Positions 33,077-41,018 of a DNA stretch of 64,000 bases are shown here, piece after piece (the first letter of the stretch is position 1; every line of letters begins with the position of its first letter). Location of the stretch: the NCBI RefSeq assembly GCF_043677095.1, contig NZ_JBHLJR010000004.1, positions 310,001 through 374,000 on the forward strand, read 5' to 3'. A program made the position numbers and the translations under genes. The notes under the pieces are model-generated. The model was not told the DNA's origin, did no database searches, and saw nothing but the letters and a program-made list of their open reading frames with translations. Origin of the DNA: Natronococcus roseus. GTDB lineage: Archaea > Halobacteriota > Halobacteria > Halobacteriales > Natrialbaceae.

Positions 33077-34138
33077 TTAGGGGCAGATATAGACGGTCAC
33101 GTTGCTAATCGCGGGCCAGATCTCATTTCCGCTGCTGCCCGCCTCGGTCGTCTCCGTGCAGACCTCCCCGGTTCGCGTCGACGGGGGGTGAATCTCGATT
33201 TCGTTAGGGTTGCTGGCGGGCCCATTATCACCCGGCGGATTGCGGCCTGGGGGTCCGTTGTCCGGTGGCCCGCCACGGACGACGACCTTACAGATTCGCG
33301 GCGCGGCGTCCTCGCTACCGTCCAGCAGGAGTCTGAAATTCGCACAGACCGTGTCGCCGTCGGGCTTGTTCGTCACGGTCAACGCCTCGAGCTCGTAGTC
33401 GCCCTCGGCTTCGATCGGGAACCGATCTCCGGGAGAGACCGAGTCCGGATCGATATCGGCCTTCCCCAGTTCCTCGCAGTCCGGACACGCTGGCTCGGGA
33501 TCAGGACAGTCCGCGGCGTCGGCGAAGGGGTTCTCGACGTCGGCCTCCGAGACGTGGCGACACTGCTGGGCGAAAAACTCGAGGTGGAGGTCGCTCGAGA
33601 GGCCGGCGAGTCCGTCGCTCCCGTCGGCGGGCAGCGACCACTCGAGGGTCAGACACACCGTCTCGTCGCCGTCGATACAGTCGTCGTCGAGCCGCAGGCC
33701 GTCGGCGAACGCCAGTCGGAGGTCGTTCAGCGTGCCGTCGAAGAGCGTGTCCCCACTGGAACCACAGGACGGATCGTACCGAAGCGTCACCTCCAGAACT
33801 GCGCCGAGCAGGTCGGCCTCCGGTGGACAGTCCGTCCGCATCCAGAGCCGGGCCGCGTTCCCTTCGACGGTGATCTCGAGCGTTTCGGTTCCTGAGGTGC
33901 CTGGCTCGAGGTTCTCAACTGAAAAAGCGACGCTGTTACCGACGGTTACACAGCCCGGACCCGGACAGTCGATAGCAAGGGCGAGTTCTCCCGCCCGGAT
34001 CCGTCCCTCTGTTCGTCGTTCGGCGTCGTTCAACACCGCGTGCGTTCCAGCACCGCCGATTGCGCCGAGGACGCCGATGCCGCTGATACTAGCAAGGATC
34101 TGCCGTCGCGAGAGCGGTCCGTTCGCGTCGTCTCTCAT
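33077..34138 (-). CDS. SipW-type secreted TasA/CalY-like protein with C-terminal extension
   Basis: A 353-residue protein. The leader has a twin-arginine (LSRRQILASISGIG) and a hydrophobic core ending near THAVLNDAERR. The first part of the mature protein is a beta-rich, cysteine-containing domain that ends in FFAQQCRH, the same motif (YAEQCRH) that closes the domain of the protein at 34544, so the two are paralogs. A C-terminal extension of about 130 residues has CPDPEPACPDC, then a beta domain and a Pro/Gly/Asn-rich stretch. It is likely a fibre or surface component processed by the neighbouring SipW. Confidence 0.75.
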   Translation of the reverse strand: MRDDANGPLSRRQILASISGIGVLGAIGGAGTHAVLNDAERRTEGRIRAGELALAIDCPGPGCVTVGNSVAFSVENLEPGTSGTETLEITVEGNAARLWMRTDCPPEADLLGAVLEVTLRYDPSCGSSGDTLFDGTLNDLRLAFADGLRLDDDCIDGDETVCLTLEWSLPADGSDGLAGLSSDLHLEFFAQQCRHVSEADVENPFADAADCPDPEPACPDCEELGKADIDPDSVSPGDRFPIEAEGDYELEALTVTNKPDGDTVCANFRLLLDGSEDAAPRICKVVVRGGPPDNGPPGRNPPGDNGPASNPNEIEIHPPSTRTGEVCTETTEAGSSGNEIWPAISNVTVYICP

Positions 34139-34257
34139 GCCCCCACCTCGGCTGATCGACCGTCTGTCGACCGTCCACCAGGACGTACCGGTTCCGTCCC
34201 ACGGTCAGTCCCCGGACAGCGAGAGTCGCTCCGGAAATCAATCGTTCCTATTGTCAT
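34135..34257 (-). CDS. Possible 40-residue protein coupled to the next secreted-protein gene
   Basis: It starts at ATG 34257 (MTIGTIDFRSDSRCPG...) and ends GRSAEVGA, with the TGA overlapping the ATG of the downstream gene (ATGA). Like the 38-residue frame at 32950, it begins with MT, is Arg-rich, has a single Cys and is fused to the downstream start. The repetition of the arrangement is the only support. Confidence 0.35.
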   Translation of the reverse strand: MTIGTIDFRSDSRCPGTDRGTEPVRPGGRSTDGRSAEVGA

Positions 34258-34543
34258 TGGTTTCGCTCCGTGAATCGTTCCGCCGGTCGGTGTCCGCGGT
34301 CACGTAAGCGAGTGCCACGAACGAGGACGTATGTATGAACTCTGTACCGCCTCCCTGGGATCGACAGGACGGTCATACCGTTGTCTCCGGGCTCACGTAG
34401 GACCGTCCCGAAAACGTAAACCGTGATCGCTACCGCACGTTTCACCGGCACCGTCGCGATTGTGTTCCTCTGAATTGTAATGGCAGTCGCAAATCGTCAA
34501 CAGCCGAGGGCGGGAGGTGCCGTGGCTTCGACGCCTCTTGTAC

Positions 34544-35380
34544 CTACGACGAAATCTCCGGGAGCTCCGCGTCTTCGAAGTCGTCAACGTCGTTGTGGCG
34601 GCACTGTTCGGCGTAGACGAGGAAGTCCCAGTCGAGGGTTGCGCCTTGGATCTCGTTGCCGACGTCTGTCGGGATCTCGATCTCGATGCAGACCGTGACC
34701 GTCTTTGAGTGGTCTTTGCCGTCCTTGAACTGGTGGCAGTACTCTGTTTCTTCGGGCTTGGGCTCATGTGGCGGCCACGGGAACGGTGGCCATCCGAAGC
34801 TGAGCGTCCCGACACCGTCGTCGCCGACGAAGCTCGGGAGGGCGTATCCGGAGTCGCCGAGGTTCTCGAGCAGCTCTCCCAGCGACTCTTCGGCGACCTC
34901 GTAGGACTCGCCCTCGACCTTCACGATGAGCCGTCCGGTCGCCTCCGTGCCGAGCGTCGAGAGTTCGTCGGTGTCGAAGAGGTCCTCAGTACTAACGTCG
35001 CCCTCCTCATCGGCGTACCGTGGTACCCCGATCTTCACGTAGCCCGGGTTCTCTTTGACCTTGATATCCCAGCAAAATTTGTACGTGTCGCCCGGTTTCG
35101 CGTCGTCGACTTCGACGATACCGCCCGCGAAGACGCTACCACCGTCGTCGCCGAACTCCAGTTCGTCCGGGCCGATCCCGTCTTGGTCGACACTGCTTTT
35201 GTCCACATTGGGCTCGACCTTGAGCCCGAACTCGCCGGCCGTGATCGTGTTCTCGTCGTACCCGTCACCGTCACTGAAGTACGCCGTCGTTCCCAGTCCC
35301 GCCCCGGCCGAAGCGACGCCGACCATACCCAGTCCCGCGAGCGCCTTTCGCCGTGAGATTTCGAATCCGTCTTTCGTCAT
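34544..35380 (-). CDS. SipW-dependent-type signal peptide protein (CalY/TasA family)
   Basis: A 278-residue secreted protein with the clearest SipW-type leader in the window: SRRKALAGLGMVGVASAG, then GLGTTAYFSDGDGYDEN, where cleavage is expected before the FSD-like segment. The mature protein begins with NTITAGEFGLKVEP, as in camelysin/TasA. It has a CWDIKV strand, a central Pro/Trp-rich loop, a CIEIEIP strand and the closing motif YAEQCRHND. TasA-type subunits polymerise into biofilm fibres in Bacillus, and a related subunit forms bundling pili in Pyrobaculum. The combination of twin-arginine and SipW-type cleavage suggests Tat export of a folded subunit. Confidence 0.85.
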   Translation of the reverse strand: MTKDGFEISRRKALAGLGMVGVASAGAGLGTTAYFSDGDGYDENTITAGEFGLKVEPNVDKSSVDQDGIGPDELEFGDDGGSVFAGGIVEVDDAKPGDTYKFCWDIKVKENPGYVKIGVPRYADEEGDVSTEDLFDTDELSTLGTEATGRLIVKVEGESYEVAEESLGELLENLGDSGYALPSFVGDDGVGTLSFGWPPFPWPPHEPKPEETEYCHQFKDGKDHSKTVTVCIEIEIPTDVGNEIQGATLDWDFLVYAEQCRHNDVDDFEDAELPEISS

Positions 35381-35689
35381 TTGTATTCATCTCCCCGGTT
35401 CGGCCCGCCCGACGGACCGCGACCGGTTACTCGAGCCGTCGAGACATACCCTCGTAGTTACAATTCCCCATCCCCCGTTCGAACGGGCGAATCAACGCGT
35501 CTAACGTCCGATGGAACCGATCGAGCGATCGGTCGGGCCGTGCCAGAAACGATCAATCCGGCCGTTAGCGCGAGCGGTACGACACCCCTGTCGACCCACC
35601 GATCGGTTGACAGCGATAGAATCGAGTCCGAAACCACCCTCGAGAGCGCCCAACGAGCCAACAGGACCGTCGTACCGCCGACACGAGCC

Positions 35690-35697
35690 TCATACAT
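35690..35697 (+). promoter_or_regulatory. TATA-like TCATACAT before the regulator gene
   Basis: TCATACAT lies 17-24 bases before ATG 35714. The identical octamer, in the same orientation to its gene, occurs about 27-34 bases before the gene at 37133 and again on the minus strand at 34331-34338. Confidence 0.4.
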
Positions 35698-35713
35698 TTG
35701 TCCGATAGTCGGC

Positions 35714-36262
35714 ATGGATCCGTATCGACGATCCATGCGCGTTCGGAACACCTCCCTCTCTGAAGATCAGATCCACAGGCTCCTAGGGAACAGCCGTCGC
35801 AGCGCGACGCTTCGCCAGCTCGGGGAGAACGGCGGCATCGTCTCGCTCCGAGAGCTGTCGGAGCGGGTCGCGGCCCTCGAGACCGGGGAGACGCCGCCGC
35901 CGTCGAACGTTAGGGAGAGCGTTTACAACTCGCTTCACCAGACCCACCTCCCGCAGCTCGAGGAAGTCGGCGTCGTCGAGTACGACCGCGACCGCCGTCA
36001 GGTCCGGCTCTGCAAGCACGCCAGAGAGGTCGATCTCTACATGGAGGTCGTCACGCGGTACGGGGTGACGTGGTCGGAGATCTACCGCGCGCTCGGCGTG
36101 TCCGGACTTCTCGTCGTCCTCGGCGCCCTGCTCGAGGCTCCGCTTCTGGGCGGGGTCGACCCGCTCCTCTGGACGAGCCTCTTTTTGGCGCTGTTCGCCG
36201 TCCTCTCGCTGTACCAGCTGTGGACGAACCGAAGTCTCGTGCTCTCGGGGTTTCGAGAGTAA
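35714..36262 (+). CDS. Membrane-anchored winged-helix regulator, second paralog
   Basis: A 182-residue protein with a winged-helix domain (HRLLGNSRRSATLRQL, ESVYNSLHQTHLPQLEEVGV, VEYDRDRRQVRL) and two C-terminal membrane segments. It shares the SLxQxHLPxLxxxGVxEYDRxR core and the domain order of the protein at 26069. The start is ambiguous: ATG 35714 or ATG 35735 (MRVRNTSL), both downstream of a TATA-like TCATACAT. It is divergent from the TasA-like gene at 34544-35380 and is a candidate regulator for it. Confidence 0.8.
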   Translation: MDPYRRSMRVRNTSLSEDQIHRLLGNSRRSATLRQLGENGGIVSLRELSERVAALETGETPPPSNVRESVYNSLHQTHLPQLEEVGVVEYDRDRRQVRLCKHAREVDLYMEVVTRYGVTWSEIYRALGVSGLLVVLGALLEAPLLGGVDPLLWTSLFLALFAVLSLYQLWTNRSLVLSGFRE

Positions 36263-36341
36263 ACGACCTTTCGCGGATAAACAACCGTGCCGACGGCAGC
36301 CCTCGAGGGAGAGTCTTCGGACGGTCTCGCGGCGTAGTTAC

Positions 36342-37133
36342 TCAGACTCCGACCTCGAGGAGCCTGTCGTTGCACTCCTCGCAGGTCGCGGCGACGACGT
36401 CGTACTGCCGACAGCAGGACTCGACGACCGCCTGCTCGAAGTTCACGGCGCCGTCGCAGGTCGGACAGCGCTCGAGAAACAGTCGCAGCGCGCCGAGAAC
36501 CTCGCTGCGTTGGGCGAGCGACAGCCGGTCCCAGCTCTCGACCCGCTCCTCGAGCAGCCTGGCGCTGGCCACGTCGGCGACGAACGCCGACCGGGACTCC
36601 CACTGTCCGATCCGCTCTCCCTCGACCACCGCGACGAACGCGTCGCCGTGCCAGCGGATCTCGAGTTCCGAGGGTGGAAGGCCGACGAGCTCGGCGAGCG
36701 CATCTCGATCGGCGTGTTCCACGCCGACGGCTGCACACTCTCGTCGCCACGCACGCTCGAACGTCGGCTCGAGGACGAGGTCGTCGACGACCGGATCCTC
36801 CATTACGATGCCCGTCTGTTTGAGGTAGCGATCGACCTGTAGCTCCGCGATCGGAGTCGGGTCCGGCGATTTCCCGAACCAGTCGAGGACCCGAGCCGGG
36901 AGGTAGCGCTTCGTCAGCGACGGCGTCCCGGGAACGAGATAGCCTCGCAGCCAGATCGCTCCGATGGCGACGACAAACAGTACGATTCCCGCAACCGGAG
37001 CGGTGACGCCGACGGCGACCGCCGCGACTGTCGCAACCGCGACGTTGAGTACCGTACACGGGAGACACCTGTTCTCCCCGGTGTACTCCGGTCGGGTTAC
37101 TCGCTCGAGCAGAGTAGCCCATGGTCTCGTCAT
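36342..37133 (-). CDS. Conserved haloarchaeal membrane protein with cysteine motifs
   Basis: A 263-residue protein of unknown function. The N-terminus has a CLPCT motif (in TGENRCLPCTVLN) next to two membrane segments (about residues 28-62). The rest is soluble, ending in CPTCDGAVNFE, then ESCCRQYDVV and CEECNDRLLE, which look like a zinc-binding tail. The layout of an N-terminal cysteine pair at the membrane and a C-terminal zinc domain might serve in redox or envelope quality control, but I recognise no family. ATG 37133 has a TCATACAT TATA-like box on the minus strand at 37160-37167. Confidence 0.72.
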   Translation of the reverse strand: MTRPWATLLERVTRPEYTGENRCLPCTVLNVAVATVAAVAVGVTAPVAGIVLFVVAIGAIWLRGYLVPGTPSLTKRYLPARVLDWFGKSPDPTPIAELQVDRYLKQTGIVMEDPVVDDLVLEPTFERAWRRECAAVGVEHADRDALAELVGLPPSELEIRWHGDAFVAVVEGERIGQWESRSAFVADVASARLLEERVESWDRLSLAQRSEVLGALRLFLERCPTCDGAVNFEQAVVESCCRQYDVVAATCEECNDRLLEVGV

Positions 37134-37613
37134 ACGTTCGTTCGGATCCTGGACGAAATATGTATGACCACTCTACCGCGTTCGATCGCTCGTCGCTCGT
37201 AACGGTCGGCGAACCACACCGCGGTCGCTCGCATCATCGAGTCGGTGGTTCGACGACGTACCGTTCCCGATTCGCTCGCTCGCCGCTCCTCGGCCGCTTA
37301 ACAGGTTGTTCGTGGTTTTCAAGCCTGCCCTGATAGACGACAGGAAGATCGTGTAGCGACTTCAAACTCGTTCGTCCCCTCTGCTCGAGCGCTCACACCG
37401 GGATAGGGGTCTGTCCTTCCCACCTAGCTCCCGAATCGACGACTCGTATCTCTTGTCTCGGCGTGACTTTCGACGGAGACTGTTTCGGATACACCGACAG
37501 TTACGGCCTACTGAAGGCGCTCCTTGTCTCTCGGTCGATATCGGTATTGGTGTTAAACGGTCTCACCGTCTTATTAGCGATCCGAGGAATATCCGATCGA
37601 GGACGGGTCAGAG
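37134..37613. other. Intergenic region between divergent genes
   Basis: A 480-base gap without a convincing gene. It holds the TCATACAT promoter of the minus-strand gene at its left edge (37160-37167) and a CTTATTAGC element at about 37571-37579, some 40 bases before the plus-strand regulator. The middle is plain mixed-composition DNA. Confidence 0.45.
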
Positions 37614-38048
37614 ATGGACGAAGGAGAGGTACACGAGGTTCGACGAGGGGTATCGAACGAGAAGCGGTCCGCGAGGGACGAACTCTTTCACGCGTTGAGC
37701 AACCAGCGACGTCGGCACGTGCTGACGCACCTGCACGCGAACGGACGGGAGGCGACGGTCAGAGAACTCTCGGAGTGGCTCGCCGCGCGCGAAAACGACG
37801 TGAGCGTCGAGGAAGTATCTTACAAGCAACGAAAGCGGACGTACACGTCGCTCATCCAGATCCACCTGGGGACGCTTCGGGACGGGGGGTTCGTCCGATA
37901 CGACAGAGGACGCGGACGCGTCGAGTTGACCGCGGACGGTCGTCACCTCGCGCGCGTTCTCGAGCGAGATCTGATCGGTGACGATCGAGCGGCGTCCAAC
38001 GGCTCCGGGACGACGCTGCTCGAGCGCTGGAAGCGTCGCCTTTCGTAA
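37614..38048 (+). CDS. Soluble winged-helix regulator, third paralog
   Basis: A 144-residue DNA-binding protein with the same core as the two membrane-anchored regulators: LFHALSNQRRRHVLTHL, then KQRKRTYTSLIQIHLGTL and VRYDRGRGRVEL. It lacks the membrane hairpin and ends in a basic tail. ATG 37614 follows a CTTATTAG TATA-like box by about 40 bases. It closes the right side of the island and may compete with or counter the membrane-bound forms; that is speculation. Confidence 0.78.
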   Translation: MDEGEVHEVRRGVSNEKRSARDELFHALSNQRRRHVLTHLHANGREATVRELSEWLAARENDVSVEEVSYKQRKRTYTSLIQIHLGTLRDGGFVRYDRGRGRVELTADGRHLARVLERDLIGDDRAASNGSGTTLLERWKRRLS

Positions 38049-38064
38049 GTAGCGAACTCCGTGC

Positions 38065-38769
38065 TCAGTTTTCCGCTGTCGGTCCGTCGAGATCAGCCAC
38101 GAGCCTCGAGAGCGTCTCGAGGTCGTACTGCCCGGGTGCCGTCGCCTCGTCGGGGTCGACGGGGGCGTAGCCGATTCGCGAGCCGTACACCGGCGCCACG
38201 GCCCGCGTGTGCCGCCCGACCTCGCCCATCGCCATCGTCGCCACCCGATCGCCGTGGTACGCGAGCTGCTCGGTCGCCGACAGCAAGGCGATCGTGTCGG
38301 CGTTCGACTCCGCCGTCACAGCCAGCTTCGCGACGTCGGCGTACTTGCCCGCCTCGGTCAGCGTCGAGACCAGCTCGCCGCGGGGCGGCGTCCCCTCGAA
38401 GTCGTGCGACGAGACAATAACCGAGGCGTCCCGTTCGCGGGCGGTCTCGAGGACGTCCTCGGCCGCCCCGTCGAGGATCGACTCGAGTTCGACGTCGATC
38501 GCGCCGACGGCGTCGAACGCGGTCGCCTCCGAGAGGGTCTCGAGCCGATCGCCGTCGTCGCCGTCCCACTCGCCGCCCTCCCAGGCGGCGCGGTTGGTCG
38601 CGATTATCGGGAGGGAACCGTCGTAGGCCTCGAGGGCCTCGAGGGGGTCGTCGGTCAGGTCCATCCGGAACTCGACGGCGTCGGCGTGCTCGCGAGCCGT
38701 CGGCTCGTCGGCGTCCGCGAGATCGGCGGTCGCGGCTGTAACCGTGAACGAGTCGAAGTCGATACGCAT
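38065..38769 (-). CDS. aroD: 3-dehydroquinate dehydratase, type I
   Basis: A 234-residue TIM-barrel enzyme making 3-dehydroshikimate. Visible family segments are VEFRMDLTDD near residue 31 (catalytic Glu side), SVIVSSHDFEGTPP near 117 with the catalytic His, DVAKLAVTAES near 139 with the Schiff-base Lys, and the closing GSRIGYAPV. It starts at ATG 38769 and ends just before the convergent regulator at 37614. It is the third early shikimate enzyme in this window, unlinked to the other two. Confidence 0.94.
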   Translation of the reverse strand: MRIDFDSFTVTAATADLADADEPTAREHADAVEFRMDLTDDPLEALEAYDGSLPIIATNRAAWEGGEWDGDDGDRLETLSEATAFDAVGAIDVELESILDGAAEDVLETARERDASVIVSSHDFEGTPPRGELVSTLTEAGKYADVAKLAVTAESNADTIALLSATEQLAYHGDRVATMAMGEVGRHTRAVAPVYGSRIGYAPVDPDEATAPGQYDLETLSRLVADLDGPTAEN

Positions 38770-38817
38770 AGCCGGTTGTGAGAACGGGGCGGCGAAAAAC
38801 GGTGTCGTTTCGGCGAC

Positions 38818-39798
38818 TCAGGCCATCCCGAGGGTTTCCTCGGCCTCGAGCAGCTCGTGGTAGCGGTTGCGGATCGTGACCTCGGAGATGTCGGCGACGT
38901 CGCTCACCGCGGCCTGGGTCGTCTTCTCGTTGGTCAGCAGTGCGGCGGCGTACACCGCGGCGGCCGCGAGGCCGACCGGAGACTTCCCCGAGTGAACGCC
39001 CTTCTCCTTGGCGTTCTGAAGCAGGCCGCGGGCGCGGTGTTCGGCCTCGTCCGAGAGCTCGAGTCCCGACGCGAAGCGGGGCACGTAGCTCTCGGGGTCG
39101 GCGGGCTGGACCTCGAGGCCGAGTTCGCGGACGACGTAGCGGTAGGTGCGAGCGATCTCGTTTTTCTCGACGCGGGAGACGTCGGCGATCTCGTCCAGCG
39201 AGCGCGGAACGCCGGCCTGACGCGCGGCAGCGTAGACGCAGGCCGTCGAGACGCCCTCGATCGAGCGTCCGGGAAGGAGGTCCTCGTCGAGTGCGCGCCG
39301 GTAGATCACCGAGGCGGTCTCGCGGACGTTCGTGGGCAGCCCCAGGGCGCTCGCCATCCGGTCGATCTCGCCGAGTGCCTGCTTGAGGTTACGCTCCTTG
39401 GAGTCGCGAGTACGGAAGCGCTCGTTCCACTTGCGCAGGCGCTGCATCTTCTCGCGCTGGCGCGATCCCAGGGAGTTGCCGTAGGCGTCCTTGTTTCGCC
39501 AGTCGATGTTCGTCGACAGCCCCTTGTCGTGCATCGTGTTCGTCGTCGGCGCGCCGACGCGGGACTTCTCGTTTTTCTCGCTGGCGTCGAACGCGCGCCA
39601 CTCGGGACCGCGGTCGACGGAATCCTCCTCAACGACGAGACCACAGTCCTCACAGACGGTCTCGCCGTGTTCGTCGTCGACGACGAGGTTGCCCGTACAC
39701 TCGGGACAGACGACGTCGCTTTCCTCGCTTTCGGTCGTCTCCTCGCTCGTTTCGTGTTCGCTACGTCGGACTCTCGTGCTCGGTGATGCGTTAGTCAT
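38818..39798 (-). CDS. Transcription initiation factor TFB
   Basis: A 326-residue archaeal TFIIB. The zinc ribbon CPECTGNL ... CEDCG is near residues 30-50, the B-finger/linker region follows (WRAFDASEKNEKSRVGAPTT), and two cyclin-fold repeats fill the C-terminal 200 residues. A helix-turn-helix-like AAVSDVADISEVTIRNRY closes the second repeat and contacts BRE DNA. It recruits RNA polymerase to TBP-bound promoters. Haloarchaea carry several TFB paralogs, so the exact number is not assigned. Start ATG 39798. Confidence 0.96.
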   Translation of the reverse strand: MTNASPSTRVRRSEHETSEETTESEESDVVCPECTGNLVVDDEHGETVCEDCGLVVEEDSVDRGPEWRAFDASEKNEKSRVGAPTTNTMHDKGLSTNIDWRNKDAYGNSLGSRQREKMQRLRKWNERFRTRDSKERNLKQALGEIDRMASALGLPTNVRETASVIYRRALDEDLLPGRSIEGVSTACVYAAARQAGVPRSLDEIADVSRVEKNEIARTYRYVVRELGLEVQPADPESYVPRFASGLELSDEAEHRARGLLQNAKEKGVHSGKSPVGLAAAAVYAAALLTNEKTTQAAVSDVADISEVTIRNRYHELLEAEETLGMA

Positions 39799-40023
39799 GG
39801 GATGGCGGGTACTGCCCGGTAGGTCGCGTACAGAATCCGGACGGAGTTGCTACCTACCAGGTTCCGAGACGCCGGAGTTAATGGTTTCGAAATCGCCCCC
39901 GTTCTCCGCTCGAGACGCGGTTCATCGTCAAAATCCGTGTAGATCTTGCGGCCGCGAGCGTTCGGGCCCGGGAGAGAAGCAACGAAACGGGAGTTCCAAA
40001 CGGCTCCGCGCCAAGCCCCACGT

Positions 40024-40539
40024 ATGGACGTTGCAGTCGGGAGCACGAACCCGGTCAAGGTTGACGCGGTCGAACGCACGCTCGAGCGATACGATCCGAC
40101 GGTCACGCCGATCGCGGTCGACTCCGGGATAGCCGAACAGCCCCGCTCGGTCGCCGAGACGGTCTCCGGCGCCGAGAACCGGGCCCGGCGAGCCCTCGAG
40201 GCGACCGACTGCGAGTACGGAATCGGCCTCGAGGGCGGCGTGGCCCGGGTCGAGGGGACGCCGGGGCTCTCGCTGATCATGTGGGGCGCGGCGACCGACG
40301 GCCGCCGTCTCGAGCGCGGAGGCGGACCGACGCTTCGGCTCCCCGATCGGATCGCGAATCGACTCGAGGACGGCGAGGAACTCGGACCGGTGATGGACGA
40401 CGTCCTCGGTCGGGACGACGTCGCCGAAACTGACGGGGCCGCGGGCGTACTCACGGGCGGGCTCACCGACCGAACGCGGGCGCTCGGCGAGGCGGTCGCC
40501 TGTAGCGTCGGCCCGCTTCTGACTCCGGAGTACGAGTAG
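40024..40539 (+). CDS. Inosine/xanthosine triphosphatase (YjjX/DUF84 family)
   Basis: A 171-residue house-cleaning NTPase that removes non-canonical purine nucleotides. The signature MDVAVGSTNPVKVDAV starts the protein, and SGIAEQPRSVAETVSGAENRA and YGIGLEGG follow, all typical of the family. Start ATG 40024 is supported by the family's VGSTNPVK start. A CCCGGC-AGC-GCCGGG hairpin lies right after the stop. Confidence 0.9.
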   Translation: MDVAVGSTNPVKVDAVERTLERYDPTVTPIAVDSGIAEQPRSVAETVSGAENRARRALEATDCEYGIGLEGGVARVEGTPGLSLIMWGAATDGRRLERGGGPTLRLPDRIANRLEDGEELGPVMDDVLGRDDVAETDGAAGVLTGGLTDRTRALGEAVACSVGPLLTPEYE

Positions 40540-40543
40540 CCGG

Positions 40544-40558
40544 CCCGGCAGCGCCGGG
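40544..40558 (+). terminator. GC hairpin after the NTPase gene
   Basis: CCCGGC, a 3-base loop, then GCCGGG, starting 5 bases past the stop codon, followed by TTATGAG. Haloarchaeal termination does not need such hairpins, so this is suggestive only. Confidence 0.3.
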
Positions 40559-40727
40559 TTATGAGTGCTCCCGCGGACAGTCGTCGATCCGGACCGATTA
40601 GCCGACCGTACCAACGCGTCGTTTCGGTCCCCGAATTCCGTCGTTACTTTCCGAGTAATCGCCAGACGAGAGGGAGTTAACCGGTCGTACCAAACCCCCT
40701 AAGAGCGTTCCCGGTGTGGCACGTCGT

Positions 40728-40961
40728 ATGAGCACCGCAACGGCGACCGACCTCACGAGCAAGCAGCGCCGGATCCTCCGGTACTTCCGGGAGCACGCGG
40801 CGACGAAGACGTACTTCAAGTCGCGACTTATCGCCCAGGAGCTGGGGATGACGGCGAAGGAGGTCGGATCGAACATCACCGCGCTCCAGGAGAGCGACTC
40901 CGGCGTCGAAATCGAGAAATGGGGCTACTCCTCGAGTACGACCTGGAAAGTCAGCCTGTAG
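40728..40961 (+). CDS. Small winged-helix protein (DUF7123)
   Basis: A 77-residue haloarchaeal protein. SKQRRILRYFREHAATKTYF leads into LIAQELGMTAKEVGSNITAL, a helix-turn-helix, and the C-terminus WGYSSSTTWKVSL is the family hallmark. ATG 40728 is preferred to a GTG four codons upstream. It probably binds DNA; its regulon is unknown. Confidence 0.85.
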   Translation: MSTATATDLTSKQRRILRYFREHAATKTYFKSRLIAQELGMTAKEVGSNITALQESDSGVEIEKWGYSSSTTWKVSL

Positions 40962-41018
40962 AGCCGACGCGAGAACGTTTGGAGACGGTTTTATCGAACT
41001 GAGGAGAGAGTCACCGCG

